DNA from: CAIWHR01 sp040007035 | GTDB taxonomy: Bacteria > Pseudomonadota > Gammaproteobacteria > Burkholderiales > Casimicrobiaceae | Assembly (NCBI GenBank): GCA_040007035.1 | Contig: JBDTVU010000004.1 | Span: 1-64,000 of the forward strand | DNA: 64,000 nt | Direction of reading: 5' to 3' | Shown: one piece after another, positions 38,619 through 49,024 of the stretch | Layout: the number at the start of each line of letters is the position of its first letter | Position numbering within the stretch: position 1 is the stretch's first letter | The notes under the pieces: model-generated | What the model was told of the DNA's origin: nothing | Database searches by the model: none | Seen by the model: the letters and a program-made list of their open reading frames with translations, nothing else | Program-made: the position numbers and the translations under genes

Positions 38619-39397
38619 GCTGGGATCCCGGCCAATACCTGACCTATGCGAACGAACGGTTGCGCCCCGCGCTTGATCTGATCGCGCGGATCCCGCTCGC
38701 CGCGCCGAAGACGGTCATCGACCTCGGATGCGGCGCCGGCAACGTGGCGCAGGTCCTCGCGGCGCGGTGGCGCGACGCGGCGATCGTCGGCGTCGACAGC
38801 TCCGCGGCGATGCTCTCGACCGCGCGTGCGGCAACGCAAGGCGATGCCCGGTACTCCTGGCTCGAAGCCGACCTCGGCGCATGGACGCCGGACTCGCCTC
38901 CCGACCTCGTGTTCAGCAACGCCGCGCTGCACTGGCTCGACGGCCACGCGACGCTCTTCCCGCGGCTGCTGGCGGCGGTCGCCCCGGGTGGCGCGCTGGC
39001 CGTTCAGATGCCCGACAACTTCGCGGCGCCGTCGCACGCGGCGCTGTTCGACCTCGCGCGCGACGCGCATTGGCGCGACCGGCTCGGTGCGCACGTGCGG
39101 CCGCAGCCGGTGGCGGCGGCGATCGACTACGCGCGCTGGCTCGGCTCGGCGACGAGTGTGGACGTGTGGACCACCGAGTATCTTCAACTGCTGCCGGCGG
39201 CCGGCGCCGGCGAGCATCCGGTCGTCGCGTGGATGAAGGGCGCCGCGCTGACGCCGTTCCTCGGCGCGCTCGACGACGGCGCGCAGCGGCGTTTTGTCGC
39301 AGAGTATCGCGAGCGGATCGCGGCGGCCTATCCCGCGCTCGACGACGGGCGCGTGCCGTTTCCGTTCCGCCGCCGCTTCATCGTCGCGCTGCGCTGA
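38615..39397 (+). CDS. tam: Trans-aconitate 2-methyltransferase
   Basis: Tam methylates trans-aconitate, a by-product that inhibits aconitase. The 260-residue protein starts MSWDPGQYLTYANERLRPA, characteristic of Tam, and has the SAM motif VIDLGCGAGNVAQVLA and the PDLVFSNAALHWL segment. Length and start agree with the E. coli enzyme (252). ATG overlaps the stop of the AbrB-family gene (ATGA); the RBS GGAG lies 8 bases upstream. Confidence 0.93.
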   Translation: MSWDPGQYLTYANERLRPALDLIARIPLAAPKTVIDLGCGAGNVAQVLAARWRDAAIVGVDSSAAMLSTARAATQGDARYSWLEADLGAWTPDSPPDLVFSNAALHWLDGHATLFPRLLAAVAPGGALAVQMPDNFAAPSHAALFDLARDAHWRDRLGAHVRPQPVAAAIDYARWLGSATSVDVWTTEYLQLLPAAGAGEHPVVAWMKGAALTPFLGALDDGAQRRFVAEYRERIAAAYPALDDGRVPFPFRRRFIVALR

Positions 39398-39538
39398 CGG
39401 CACCGCGCGCGACTGGTCAGGCCACTTGGCCACGGCGCCGGTTACGGCGCGCCGCCGCCGCGTGATAAATTCGACATCCGCCCCCGTCGCCGCAGACGGC
39501 GAGGGCGGCTCACCTCAAGCCACCTGCCGAGGCGCACG

Positions 39539-41389
39539 ATGAACGCCACCGAATCGCTGTCCGCCCTCGCCACCGCGCAAGCCGCTGTCGGCGCGCCGTC
39601 CTACGTCCACCACCTGCGGGTCCTGAACTGGGTCCGCGGCATCGCCGATCTCACCAAGCCCGCGCGGATCGCCTGGTGCGACGGCAGCGAGGAGGAGTAC
39701 GACCGGCTGTGCGCCGAGATGGTCGCCGCCGGCACGCTGACCCGGTTGAACCCGGCCAGGCGCGGCAATAGCTATCTCGCACTGTCCGACCCGTCCGACG
39801 TCGCGCGGGTCGAGGACCGCACGTTCATCTGCAGCGAGCGCGAGGAGGATGCCGGACCGACCAACAACTGGGTCGCGCCGGCCGAGATGCGGCAGACGAT
39901 CGACGGCCTCTTCGACGGCTGCATGCGCGGCCGCACGATGTACGTGGTGCCGTTCTCGATGGGTCCCGTCGGCAGCCATATCGCGCACCTCGGCATCGAG
40001 ATCTCCGACAGTCCCTATGTCGTGGTCAACATGCGGATCATGACGCGGATGGGCCGGGCGATCTTCGCGGTGCTGGGAGAGGACGGGACGTTCGTGCCTT
40101 GCGTGCATTCGGTGGGCGCGCCGCTGGCCGCGGGCGCACAGGACGTGGCCTGGCCATGCAATCGGGATCAGAAGTACATCGTCCATTTTCCGGAATCGCG
40201 CGAGATCTGGAGTTACGGCTCCGGCTACGGCGGCAACGCGCTCCTCGGCAAGAAGTGCTTCGCGCTGCGCATCGCCTCGGTGATGGGCCGCGACCAGGGC
40301 TGGCTTGCCGAGCACATGCTGATCCTCGGTGTCACGTCGCCCTCGGGCGAGAAGACCTACGTCGCGGCGGCGTTTCCCAGCGCCTGCGGCAAGACCAACT
40401 TCGCGATGCTGATTCCGCCGCAGGGCTTCGACGGCTGGAGGGTGACGACGATCGGTGACGACATCGCCTGGATCAAGCCGCACGCGGACGGGAAGTTCTA
40501 CGCGATCAATCCGGAGGCGGGTTATTTCGGCGTCGCGCCGGGAACGTCGTACGAGTCGAATCCGAACGCGATGGAGATGATGCGCGAGAACGTGATCTTC
40601 ACCAATGTCGCGCTGACCGACGACGGCGACGTCTGGTGGGAAGGGATGACGAAGACGCCGCCCGCGCACCTGATCGACTGGCAGGGCAACGACTGGACGC
40701 CCGACTGCGGCCGGAAAGCCGCGCACCCGAACGCGCGCTTCACCGTGGCGGCATTCCAGTGCCCGTCGCTCGACCCGCACTGGAACAGCCCCGACGGCGT
40801 GCCGATCGAGGCGTTCATCTTCGGCGCGCGTCGATCCGACACGATCCCGCTGGTGGTCGAGGCGGCCTCGTGGGTGGATGGCGTCTACAAGGCGGCGACG
40901 ATGGGATCGGAAACCACCGCCGCGGCGACCGGCAAGGTCGGTGAAGTGCGGCGCGACCCGTTCGCGATGCTGCCGTTCTGCGGCTATCACGTCGGCGATT
41001 ACTTCGCGCACTGGCTGAAGATGGGTGCCATCGTGGCGAAGCCGCCGAAGATCTTCAACGTCAACTGGTTCCGCACCGACGAGAACGGCAAGTACGCGTG
41101 GCCGGGATTCGGGCAGAACATGCGGGTGCTGCAGTGGATCGTCGATCGCTGCCGCGGCCGCGGCCACGCGGTCGAGACCGTGCTCGGCCTCGAACCCGCG
41201 TACGGCGACCTCAACTGGACCGGGCTCGACTTCCCGCCCGACCGGTTCGCGCAGGTGATGAAGGTCGATCGCGCGCTGTGGGTGCGCGAGCTCGCCGCCC
41301 ACGATGCGTTGTTTGCCAAGCTCGGCACCAAGCGTCCGCCGGCGCTGACGGCCGAGCGGACGCGGCTGGGCGGCCGTCTCTCCGCGTAG
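39539..41389 (+). CDS. pckG: Phosphoenolpyruvate carboxykinase (GTP)
   Basis: GTP-dependent PEPCK interconverts oxaloacetate and phosphoenolpyruvate at the start of gluconeogenesis. The 616-residue product has the GTP-type kinase loop FPSACGKTNFAML with its reactive cysteine, the metal-binding MGDD-like stretch (TIGDDIAWI), and the C-terminal FNVNWFRTDENGKYAWPGFG guanine-binding region. It is monocistronic, 141 bases after tam, and ends at a strong intrinsic terminator. Confidence 0.97.
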   Translation: MNATESLSALATAQAAVGAPSYVHHLRVLNWVRGIADLTKPARIAWCDGSEEEYDRLCAEMVAAGTLTRLNPARRGNSYLALSDPSDVARVEDRTFICSEREEDAGPTNNWVAPAEMRQTIDGLFDGCMRGRTMYVVPFSMGPVGSHIAHLGIEISDSPYVVVNMRIMTRMGRAIFAVLGEDGTFVPCVHSVGAPLAAGAQDVAWPCNRDQKYIVHFPESREIWSYGSGYGGNALLGKKCFALRIASVMGRDQGWLAEHMLILGVTSPSGEKTYVAAAFPSACGKTNFAMLIPPQGFDGWRVTTIGDDIAWIKPHADGKFYAINPEAGYFGVAPGTSYESNPNAMEMMRENVIFTNVALTDDGDVWWEGMTKTPPAHLIDWQGNDWTPDCGRKAAHPNARFTVAAFQCPSLDPHWNSPDGVPIEAFIFGARRSDTIPLVVEAASWVDGVYKAATMGSETTAAATGKVGEVRRDPFAMLPFCGYHVGDYFAHWLKMGAIVAKPPKIFNVNWFRTDENGKYAWPGFGQNMRVLQWIVDRCRGRGHAVETVLGLEPAYGDLNWTGLDFPPDRFAQVMKVDRALWVRELAAHDALFAKLGTKRPPALTAERTRLGGRLSA

Positions 41390-41424
41390 GCCGGTCGCCG
41401 GCGGCTGCCGGCCCGATAGCGAGC

Positions 41425-41460
41425 AACGGGTTGGGATATTCTCTCAACCCGTTGTTTTTA
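41425..41460 (+). terminator. Intrinsic terminator after pckG
   Basis: CAACGGGTTG at 41425-41434 pairs perfectly with CAACCCGTTG at 41446-41455, followed by five T residues (41456-41460). A canonical Rho-independent terminator 36 bases after the pckG stop. Confidence 0.92.
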
Positions 41461-41492
41461 CGAAACTATAATTCCTGTGGCGGGGCGGCCGG

Positions 41493-42392
41493 TCATTCCG
41501 CGTTCTCGAACGCCGCGACTTCGTCGCGCGTCGGCGCCCCGGCGCGTCCGCCGAATCGCGTGCACTTGATCGCCGCCGCGACGTTGGCGAAACGGGCAGC
41601 GTCGTCGACGCGCCGACCCTCGCCCAACGCGAGCGCAAACGCGCCATGCCAGACGTCGCCCGCGGCCAGCGTATCGACGGCGCGGACCGCCGGGGCGGCG
41701 ACGCGGCGCTCGACACCGTTCTCGAGCCACAGGAAGCCCTCCGGCCCCAGCGTGACGCCGACCAGCGTCGACGGGGCCGCCGCCGCGATCCGGCGCAACG
41801 CGGCGCCCGCCTCCGCGATACCGGCCGCGTGGGCGAGCCCGGGTTCCGAAAACGCCGCGTGCGTGGCGCGCCGCGCGAGGTCCACCAAGGAGTCCGGCGG
41901 ACCTACGTCGCCGTCGAAGAGGGCGGGTATTCCGGCGGCGCGTGCGGCGTCAAGCAGGATGGCCGCACCGGCAGGCCAGCGGACGTCGGCCATGACGGCG
42001 GCTGCGGTCGTGACCCGGTCCAGCGGCAGCCATGACGGATCGGCGTCGAGCGCCGGGTCGTTGAACGCGCAGACCAGCCGCTCGCCGTCGTCGGCGACCA
42101 GGATCGCCGCGGACGGCGACACGCAGCCGCGTACGCGTCGGACGCCGCCGACGTCGACGCCTTCCGCCGCCAGTTGCGCGAGGATCCGGTCACCGAGCGC
42201 GTCGTCGCCGAGGCGGCCCCAATAATGGGCGTCGCCCCCCAGCCGGGCCACGGCGACGCTGGCGCTCGCCGCCATGCCGCCGCCGGACTCGGTGAAGCCG
42301 GTGGCCAGGATCTTGGTCGGATGGGTGGGGATCGCCGCGACGCGGTAGATGGCGTCGAGCGCGGACATTCCGAGGCAGATGATCCGGGTCAT
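41493..42392 (-). CDS. PfkB-family sugar or nucleoside kinase
   Basis: A 299-residue ribokinase-fold protein. The N-terminal glycine motif is ESGGGMAASASVAVARLGG, and the C-terminal PfkB signature appears as DTLAAGDVWHGAFALALGEG, keeping the catalytic Asp but with Ala instead of Gly in the usual DTxGAGD. The substrate cannot be told from the sequence. It stands alone, convergent with pckG and divergent from the parS/mnmG region. Confidence 0.85.
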   Translation of the reverse strand: MTRIICLGMSALDAIYRVAAIPTHPTKILATGFTESGGGMAASASVAVARLGGDAHYWGRLGDDALGDRILAQLAAEGVDVGGVRRVRGCVSPSAAILVADDGERLVCAFNDPALDADPSWLPLDRVTTAAAVMADVRWPAGAAILLDAARAAGIPALFDGDVGPPDSLVDLARRATHAAFSEPGLAHAAGIAEAGAALRRIAAAAPSTLVGVTLGPEGFLWLENGVERRVAAPAVRAVDTLAAGDVWHGAFALALGEGRRVDDAARFANVAAAIKCTRFGGRAGAPTRDEVAAFENAE

Positions 42393-42463
42393 GGCGGCGG
42401 GGGGGCGGCGTCACGGATTTTACGCGGCGCCCCGGCGCCTGACCAACCCGGACCCCGCCACAA

Positions 42464-42479
42464 TGTTCCACGTGGAACC
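42464..42479. promoter_or_regulatory. parS site, one mismatch
   Basis: TGTTCCACGTGGAACC matches the palindromic ParB-binding site TGTTNCACGTGNAACA at 15 of 16 positions. It lies 249 bases from the start of a second, perfect copy and about 3.9 kb from parB. Confidence 0.85.
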
Positions 42480-42727
42480 GGCGGCCGCCTCGCGCTGCGG
42501 ACGGGCCCCGGACGAGAAGGCGGATCCGGGCGCGGCGAGGGCCAGGCGGCTCGGTGGTCCCGGGTGACGGGCACAAGGACCGGCGCGATTGCCTCGGCTG
42601 CGTGTCCATACCCGCACCGAATCCGTCGCACCCGCGAGCCGCCCGGTCGCCGCCCAAGCTTGCCCGGTCCGCAAGTCGGCTGCCGCCGGCCCGGGCGGTG
42701 AACTGTTTCCGGGCCCGGGGCACGGCT

Positions 42728-42743
42728 TGTTCCACGTGGAACA
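42728..42743. promoter_or_regulatory. parS site, perfect
   Basis: TGTTCCACGTGGAACA, a perfect 16-base palindrome and exact match to the parS consensus. It lies 124 bases upstream of mnmG, in the intergenic spacer, and would load ParB for origin segregation. Confidence 0.95.
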
Positions 42744-42867
42744 TCCAGCCCCGGACCATGGCCTCGTCCGTACGGCGGCTTCTCCGAACGCGGCGATTGC
42801 CGTATGATTCGCGCTCCGCTGCGTGCCTCGCTCGGCGGCGAGTTTCTGATGTTTTCTTAATAAAATC

Positions 42868-44802
42868 ATGCTCTTTCCAACGCGTTTCGACGTAATCGTC
42901 GTCGGTGGCGGCCACGCCGGCACGGAGGCGGCGCTCGCGTCGGCGCGGATGGGGCGCAAGACGCTGCTGCTGACCCACAACATAGAAACGCTGGGCCAGA
43001 TGTCGTGCAATCCGTCGATCGGCGGGATCGGCAAGGGCCATCTCGTCCGCGAGGTCGATGCGATGGGCGGCGCAATGGCGATCGCCACCGACGAGTCCGG
43101 CATCCAGTTCCGGATCCTCAACGGCAGCAGGGGCGCGGCGGTCCGTGCGACGCGCGCGCAGGCCGACCGGATCCTGTACAAGCAGGCGATCCGCGGCCGG
43201 CTCGAAACGCAACCCAACCTGACGCTGTTCCAGCAGGCGGTCGACGACCTCACGCTCGACGGCGACGGCGCTGACGCGCGCGTCACCGGTGTCGTCACGC
43301 AGATCGGTTTGCGTTTCGAAGCCGACGCCGTCGTGCTGACCACCGGCACCTTCCTGTCGGGGCTCATCCACATCGGCCTCGAGCACTACGAGGCGGGCCG
43401 CGCGGGCGACCCGCCGGCGAAGAGGCTCGGCGCGCGATTGCGCGAACTCGATTTGCCGGCCGGGCGCCTGAAGACGGGAACGCCGCCGCGGCTCGACGGC
43501 CGCACGATCGACTTCTCGCTGCTCGAAACGCAGCCCGGCGACGACCCGGTGCCGGTGTTCAGCTTCATCGGCACGCGCGAGATGCATCCGCGCCAGGTGC
43601 CGTGCTGGATCACGCACACCAACGAGCGCACGCACGAGATCATCCGCGGCGGGCTCGATCGCTCGCCGCTGTTCACCGGGGTCATCAAGGGCGTCGGTCC
43701 GCGGTACTGCCCGTCGATCGAGGACAAGGTCGTGCGTTTCGCCGACCGCGCGAGCCATCAGATCTTCCTCGAGCCCGAAGGACTGACGACGACCGAGATC
43801 TATCCGAACGGAATCTCGACGTCGCTGCCGTTCGACGTGCAGTTGGCACTCGTGCGGTCGATGAAGGGCTGCGAGCACGCGCACGTGCTGCGTCCGGGCT
43901 ACTCGATCGAATACGATTATTTCGATCCGCGCGCGCTGAAGTCGACGCTGGAAACGAAGGCGATCCGCGGCCTCTTCTTTGCCGGGCAGATCAACGGCAC
44001 CACCGGTTACGAGGAAGCGGCGGCGCAGGGAGTCCTCGCCGGCATCAACGCCGGCCGTTTCGTCGCCGGCGACGCCGGATGGTCGCCGCGGCGCGACGAG
44101 GCGTATCTGGGTGTGCTCGTCGACGACCTCATCACGCGCGGCGTCTCCGAGCCGTACCGGATGTTCACGTCGCGCGCCGAATACAGGTTGCAATTGCGCG
44201 AGGACAACGCCGACCTGCGTCTGACCGAAGCGGGACGCGCGCTCGGCGTCGTCGACGACGCGCGATGGGATGCGTTTGCACGCAAGCGCGACGCCGTCGC
44301 GCAGGAGATGGAGCGGCTGAAGTCGACGTACGTGAACCCGAACGTCGTCGCTGCGCACGACGCGCTGCGCGTGCTCGGGCAGACCATCGAGCGCGAATAC
44401 TCGCTCGCCGAGCTGCTGCGCCGTCCCGACGTCACCTACGCGGCGCTGTCGACGCTGCCGGCGGCCGGCGCCACGGTGATCGACGCCGACGTCGCCGCGC
44501 AGGTCGAGATCGCGACCAAGTACGCCGGCTACATCGAGCGTCAGCACGGCGAGGTCGCGCGCCGTCGCGCGCAGGATGACGAGTCGCTGCCGGCGGACCT
44601 CGATTACCGGACGGTGCGCGGGCTGTCGACCGAAGTGCAGCAGAAATTGAACCTGCACCGGCCGGAAACGATCGGGCAGGCGTCGCGGATCTCCGGGATC
44701 ACGCCGGCGGCGATCGCGCTCCTGCTCGTGCATCTGAAGCGCGGTTTCGGCGCGCCCGCGACCGGTGGCGACGGCGCGCCCGTCGCGCGCCGCACGGCAT
44801 GA
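42868..44802 (+). CDS. mnmG: tRNA uridine-5-carboxymethylaminomethyl modification enzyme MnmG
   Basis: MnmG (GidA) is the FAD enzyme that works with MnmE on wobble U34. The 644-residue product has the FAD motif VIVVGGGHAGTEAALASARMG, the NPSIGGIGKGHLVREVDAMGG segment with its cysteine (MSCNPS), and the C-terminal MnmE-binding helices. ATG at 42868. Its stop overlaps the rsmG ATG (ATGA). mnmG-rsmG-parA-parB is a conserved origin-proximal cluster. Confidence 0.98.
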   Translation: MLFPTRFDVIVVGGGHAGTEAALASARMGRKTLLLTHNIETLGQMSCNPSIGGIGKGHLVREVDAMGGAMAIATDESGIQFRILNGSRGAAVRATRAQADRILYKQAIRGRLETQPNLTLFQQAVDDLTLDGDGADARVTGVVTQIGLRFEADAVVLTTGTFLSGLIHIGLEHYEAGRAGDPPAKRLGARLRELDLPAGRLKTGTPPRLDGRTIDFSLLETQPGDDPVPVFSFIGTREMHPRQVPCWITHTNERTHEIIRGGLDRSPLFTGVIKGVGPRYCPSIEDKVVRFADRASHQIFLEPEGLTTTEIYPNGISTSLPFDVQLALVRSMKGCEHAHVLRPGYSIEYDYFDPRALKSTLETKAIRGLFFAGQINGTTGYEEAAAQGVLAGINAGRFVAGDAGWSPRRDEAYLGVLVDDLITRGVSEPYRMFTSRAEYRLQLREDNADLRLTEAGRALGVVDDARWDAFARKRDAVAQEMERLKSTYVNPNVVAAHDALRVLGQTIEREYSLAELLRRPDVTYAALSTLPAAGATVIDADVAAQVEIATKYAGYIERQHGEVARRRAQDDESLPADLDYRTVRGLSTEVQQKLNLHRPETIGQASRISGITPAAIALLLVHLKRGFGAPATGGDGAPVARRTA

Positions 44803-45443
44803 TCGCCGCGCTCGATCTCGACGACGCGCTGGCAGCGCTCGCCGCGGGTGGCGTGACGCTGCCGGAGGGCGCGCCGGCGAACATCGCCGCCTGGCTCGCG
44901 CTGCTCGCGAAGTGGAACCGCACGCACAATCTGACGGCGATCCGCGATCCCGAGCGGATGATCACGCACCATGTGCTCGACGCGCTCTGCGTCCTGCCGC
45001 AGCTTCCCGCGCGCCGCGCTCTCTCGGTGCTCGACGTCGGCAGCGGCGGCGGCGTGCCCGGCCTGCTGCTCGCGATCGCGCGCCCGGAGTGGCGCGTCGT
45101 CGTGCTCGACAGCAATCACAAGAAGGGCGCGTTCCTGCAGCAGGCGATCATCGAGCTCGCGCTCGCGAACGCCGAGGCGGTCACCGCGAGGGTCGAGGAC
45201 TACGTGCCGGCGGCGCCATTCGACGTCGTGATCTCGCGCGCGTTCTCCGACCTCGCGTCGTTCGTCGACGCGGGCGCGCGGCACCTGGTGCCCGGCGGCC
45301 TGCTGGTCGCGATGAAGGGCGTGTATCCCGACGAGGAGATCGCGCATCTGCCGGCGGGTTTCCGCGTGAAGTCGGCGCTGGCGCTCAAGGTGCCGGGGCT
45401 CGACGCCGAACGCCATCTCATCGTCATGGAGCGCAGCGAATGA
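44799..45443 (+). CDS. rsmG: 16S rRNA (guanine527-N7)-methyltransferase
   Basis: RsmG (GidB) methylates G527 of 16S rRNA; loss gives low-level streptomycin resistance in several species. The 214-residue product has the N-terminal KWNRTHNLTAIRDPERMITHHVLDAL motif and the SAM motif VLDVGSGGGVPGLLLAI. ATG overlaps the mnmG stop. parA follows after 68 bases. Confidence 0.97.
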   Translation: MIAALDLDDALAALAAGGVTLPEGAPANIAAWLALLAKWNRTHNLTAIRDPERMITHHVLDALCVLPQLPARRALSVLDVGSGGGVPGLLLAIARPEWRVVVLDSNHKKGAFLQQAIIELALANAEAVTARVEDYVPAAPFDVVISRAFSDLASFVDAGARHLVPGGLLVAMKGVYPDEEIAHLPAGFRVKSALALKVPGLDAERHLIVMERSE

Positions 45444-45511
45444 CGCCCCGCCCGACGACACGCCGTTGCGCAGTGCGCACGCGATAACGAAGCAGATCCG
45501 GAGCTCGATCG

Positions 45512-46342
<831 letters not shown>

Positions 46343-46367
46343 CCGGCCGCCGGAACGGAGAACCACG

Positions 46368-47222
46368 ATGATCCGACCCAAGGGCCTCGGTCGCGGCCTT
46401 GACGCACTGCTGTCGCCCGCTGGCGAGGCGAGCTCGAAGGATTCGCTGCAGATGCTCGCGATCGACCGGTTGAAGCCGGGCAGGTACCAGCCGCGGACGA
46501 AGATGGACGAGGCGTCACTCGACGACCTCGCGGCGTCGATCCGCGAGCAGGGCGTGATGCAGCCGATCCTCGTGCGCCCGGTCGACGGCGCGCGCTTCGA
46601 GATCATCGCCGGCGAGCGTCGCTGGCGCGCGGCGCAGCGCGCGGGACTCTCCGAGGTGCCCGCGCTGGTGAAGACGGTTCCCGATCAGGCGGCGCTGGCA
46701 CTCGCGCTGATCGAGAACATCCAGCGCGAGGACCTGAACCCGCTCGAGGAAGCGCAGGGGCTGCAGCGGCTGATCGACGAGTTCGGGCTGACGCACGACG
46801 CGGCGGCGAAGGCGGTCGGCCGGTCGCGCAGCGCGGTGACCAACCTGCTGCGCCTGCGCGAGCTCGCGAAGCCGGTGCAGGAGTGGCTGCTCGGCGGGAA
46901 GATCGACATGGGCCACGCGCGCGCGCTCCTCGGCCTCGCGACAGGGCAGCAGACGGCGGCGGCGGCGCGCATCGTCGCGCAGGGACTGTCGGTGCGGGAA
47001 ACCGAGCGGCTCGTCCACGCGCTTGCGCACCCGCGCGCGGGCAACAAGCCGAAGCGGGCCGCCCGCGCGGCCGACCCGGACCTCGCGCGACTGACCGAGG
47101 AACTGGCGGAAGCGCTTGGCGCGAAGGTGGCGATCGAGCCGAAGAAGGGCGGCGCCGGGCGCGTGGTGATCAGCTACGCGAGCCTCGATCAGCTCGACGG
47201 CATCCTCGCCAAGCTGCGCTAG
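46368..47222 (+). CDS. parB: Chromosome-partitioning protein ParB (Spo0J)
   Basis: ParB binds parS and spreads as a CTP-dependent clamp. The 284-residue product has the N-terminal ParA-interacting end (RPKGLGRGLDALL), the CTPase domain with box II GERRWRAAQ and ENIQREDLNPLEEA, the helix-turn-helix (LTHDAAAKAVGRSRSAVTNLLRL) and a C-terminal dimerisation segment. ATG at 46368 has GGAG 9 bases upstream; an in-frame ATG at 46332 lies inside parA. Target sites are the two parS copies upstream of mnmG. Confidence 0.98.
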   Translation: MIRPKGLGRGLDALLSPAGEASSKDSLQMLAIDRLKPGRYQPRTKMDEASLDDLAASIREQGVMQPILVRPVDGARFEIIAGERRWRAAQRAGLSEVPALVKTVPDQAALALALIENIQREDLNPLEEAQGLQRLIDEFGLTHDAAAKAVGRSRSAVTNLLRLRELAKPVQEWLLGGKIDMGHARALLGLATGQQTAAAARIVAQGLSVRETERLVHALAHPRAGNKPKRAARAADPDLARLTEELAEALGAKVAIEPKKGGAGRVVISYASLDQLDGILAKLR

Positions 47223-47241
47223 CGCCGCCGCGCGAAACCGC

Positions 47242-47748
47242 TCAGCCGAGCTGGCGGAGCATCGTCTCCGCGTCGGACACTTCGAACTTGCCGGGCGCTT
47301 CGATGTTCAGCGTCTTCACGACGCCGTCGTCGACCAGCATCGAGAACCGTTGGCAGCGCACGCCCATCCCGCGCGCGACAAGGTCGAGCTCGAGGCCGAG
47401 CGCCTTGCTGTACGCGGCGCTGCCGTCGCCCATCATCCGAACTTTGCCGCCGGTCTTCTGGTCGCGTGCCCACGCGCCCATCACGAACGCGTCGTTGACC
47501 GACATGCAGATCACTTCGGCCACACCCTTCGCTTTCAGCTTGTCGATGTTGGCGACGTAGCTCGGCACGTGCTTCGCCGAGCACGTCGGCGTGAACGCGC
47601 CGGGCAGCCCGAAGATCACGACCTTCCTGCCTTTGGTCAGCGTGTCCATCGCAAACGAGTTCGGGCCGACGCTACAGCCGTTGCCTTCGACCTCGACGTA
47701 CTCCGACAGTGCGCCTGCGGGCAGCGTATCGCCAACCTTGATCGTCAT
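47242..47748 (-). CDS. Peroxiredoxin, Prx5 type
   Basis: A 168-residue thiol peroxidase. The peroxidatic cysteine lies in the family motif GLPGAFTPTCSAKHVPSY; the segment ICMSVNDAFVMGAWARDQ is typical of the Prx5 subgroup. The ATG at 47748 is preceded by AAGGAG at ideal distance. It converges with parB and is a single gene. The resolving thiol donor is not evident. Confidence 0.95.
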   Translation of the reverse strand: MTIKVGDTLPAGALSEYVEVEGNGCSVGPNSFAMDTLTKGRKVVIFGLPGAFTPTCSAKHVPSYVANIDKLKAKGVAEVICMSVNDAFVMGAWARDQKTGGKVRMMGDGSAAYSKALGLELDLVARGMGVRCQRFSMLVDDGVVKTLNIEAPGKFEVSDAETMLRQLG

Positions 47749-47890
47749 GGAATCTCCTTGCGGTTCGTTCGGAAAGGGAGATGCGGAGAATCGCAGCACT
47801 GCGCACGAAATTCAACCCCACCTCTGGACGGGTCGGGGCCAACAGGGGTAGCGTTGCCGGCTCGGCTCGACACCCTGGGGAGGCTTCGCC

Positions 47891-49024
47891 ATGGCCACGC
47901 GCACGAAGGCGGCCGCGTCACGCAACACCGTGCTGTTGATCGCGACCCGCAAGGGATTGTGGACGCTGGCCGGCGATGCCGCACGCCGAAACTGGAAGCT
48001 CGCCGGTCCGCATTTCCTCGGCCACATCGTCCACCATGCCGTGCTCGATCCGCGCGACGGCAAGACGTTGCTGGCCGCCGCACGGACCGGCCACCTCGGG
48101 CCGACGATCTTCCGCTCGACCGACCGCGGTCGGTCGTGGAAGGAAGCTGCGCGACCGCCGGCATTCCGCGAGGGCAGCGGCCGCACCGTCGACCACACGT
48201 TCTGGCTGACGCCCGGGCACGCGTCCGAGCGCGGCGTCTGGTATGCCGGGACGTCGCCGCAGGGACTCTTCCGCTCGACCGACGGCGGCGTCACCTGGGC
48301 GGCGGTGGCCGGTTTCAACGATCACCCGAAGCGCAAGGCCTGGTGCAACAACGACGAGGACGGCACGCCCGATGGCGCGAAGCTGCATTCGGTCGTCGTC
48401 GATCCCCGCGACGCGGCGCACCTGTACGTCAGCATGTCCAGCGGCGGGACGTTCGAATCGGTCGATGGCGGCGCCGACTGGCGGCCGTTGAACCGCGGCG
48501 TCAAGGCCGACTTCCAGCCCGATCCCGATCCGGAGTTCGGGCACGACCCGCATTGCCTGCGCATCGCGCCGACGGCGCCGGATCGGCTCTACCAGCAGAA
48601 CCACTGCGGGATCTTCCGGCTCGACCGGCCGGCCGAGCGGTGGACCGACATCGGCGCATCGATGCCGAAGTCGGTCGGCCCGATCGGCTTTCCGCTGGTC
48701 GTCCATCCGCACGATGCGGATACGCTGTGGGTGTTCCCGATGGACGGATCGAGCGTCTGGCCGCGGGTCTCGCCCGGGGGGCGTCCAGCCGTGTACCGGT
48801 CGGTCAACGGCGGGCGGACGTGGCAGCGGCAGGCGACCGGCTTGCCGGCGGCGCAGGCGTGGTGGACGGTCAAGCGGCAGGCTATGACCGCCGACCGCGC
48901 GTCTGCAGTGGGCGTTTACTTCGGGACCACGAGCGGCGAGCTCTGGGGCAGCCGCGACGAAGGCCGGACATGGAAATGCCTCGCCCGAAACCTGCCCCAC
49001 ATCTACGCGGTCGAGGTGGCGTGA
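47891..49024 (+). CDS. BNR/Asp-box repeat beta-propeller protein
   Basis: A 377-residue protein with at least five Asp-box repeats: FRSTDRGRSW, FRSTDGGVTW, FESVDGGADW, YRSVNGGRTW and WGSRDEGRTW. They define a sialidase-like or Ycf48-like beta-propeller. No signal peptide is evident, and the catalytic residues of true sialidases cannot be claimed. The stop overlaps the GTG of a MoaD/ThiS gene. Function unknown; the coupling suggests a joint role. Confidence 0.83.
   Translation: MATRTKAAASRNTVLLIATRKGLWTLAGDAARRNWKLAGPHFLGHIVHHAVLDPRDGKTLLAAARTGHLGPTIFRSTDRGRSWKEAARPPAFREGSGRTVDHTFWLTPGHASERGVWYAGTSPQGLFRSTDGGVTWAAVAGFNDHPKRKAWCNNDEDGTPDGAKLHSVVVDPRDAAHLYVSMSSGGTFESVDGGADWRPLNRGVKADFQPDPDPEFGHDPHCLRIAPTAPDRLYQQNHCGIFRLDRPAERWTDIGASMPKSVGPIGFPLVVHPHDADTLWVFPMDGSSVWPRVSPGGRPAVYRSVNGGRTWQRQATGLPAAQAWWTVKRQAMTADRASAVGVYFGTTSGELWGSRDEGRTWKCLARNLPHIYAVEVA

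Larger units (their letters stand above)
42393..42867. other. 475-base spacer with parS sites, no gene
   Basis: No reading frame here looks like a protein gene. The stretch carries two parS centromere sites, and its last 20 bases before mnmG are AT-rich (TTTTCTTAATAAAATC). A TATGAT hexamer at 42803-42808 could be a -10 for mnmG, but no convincing -35 is seen. Confidence 0.7.

Noticed and set aside
42190..44733. An 847-codon minus-strand frame overlapping the kinase, the parS spacer and mnmG.
   Set aside because: Crosses the parS sites and is antisense to mnmG; composition is typical of a shadow frame.
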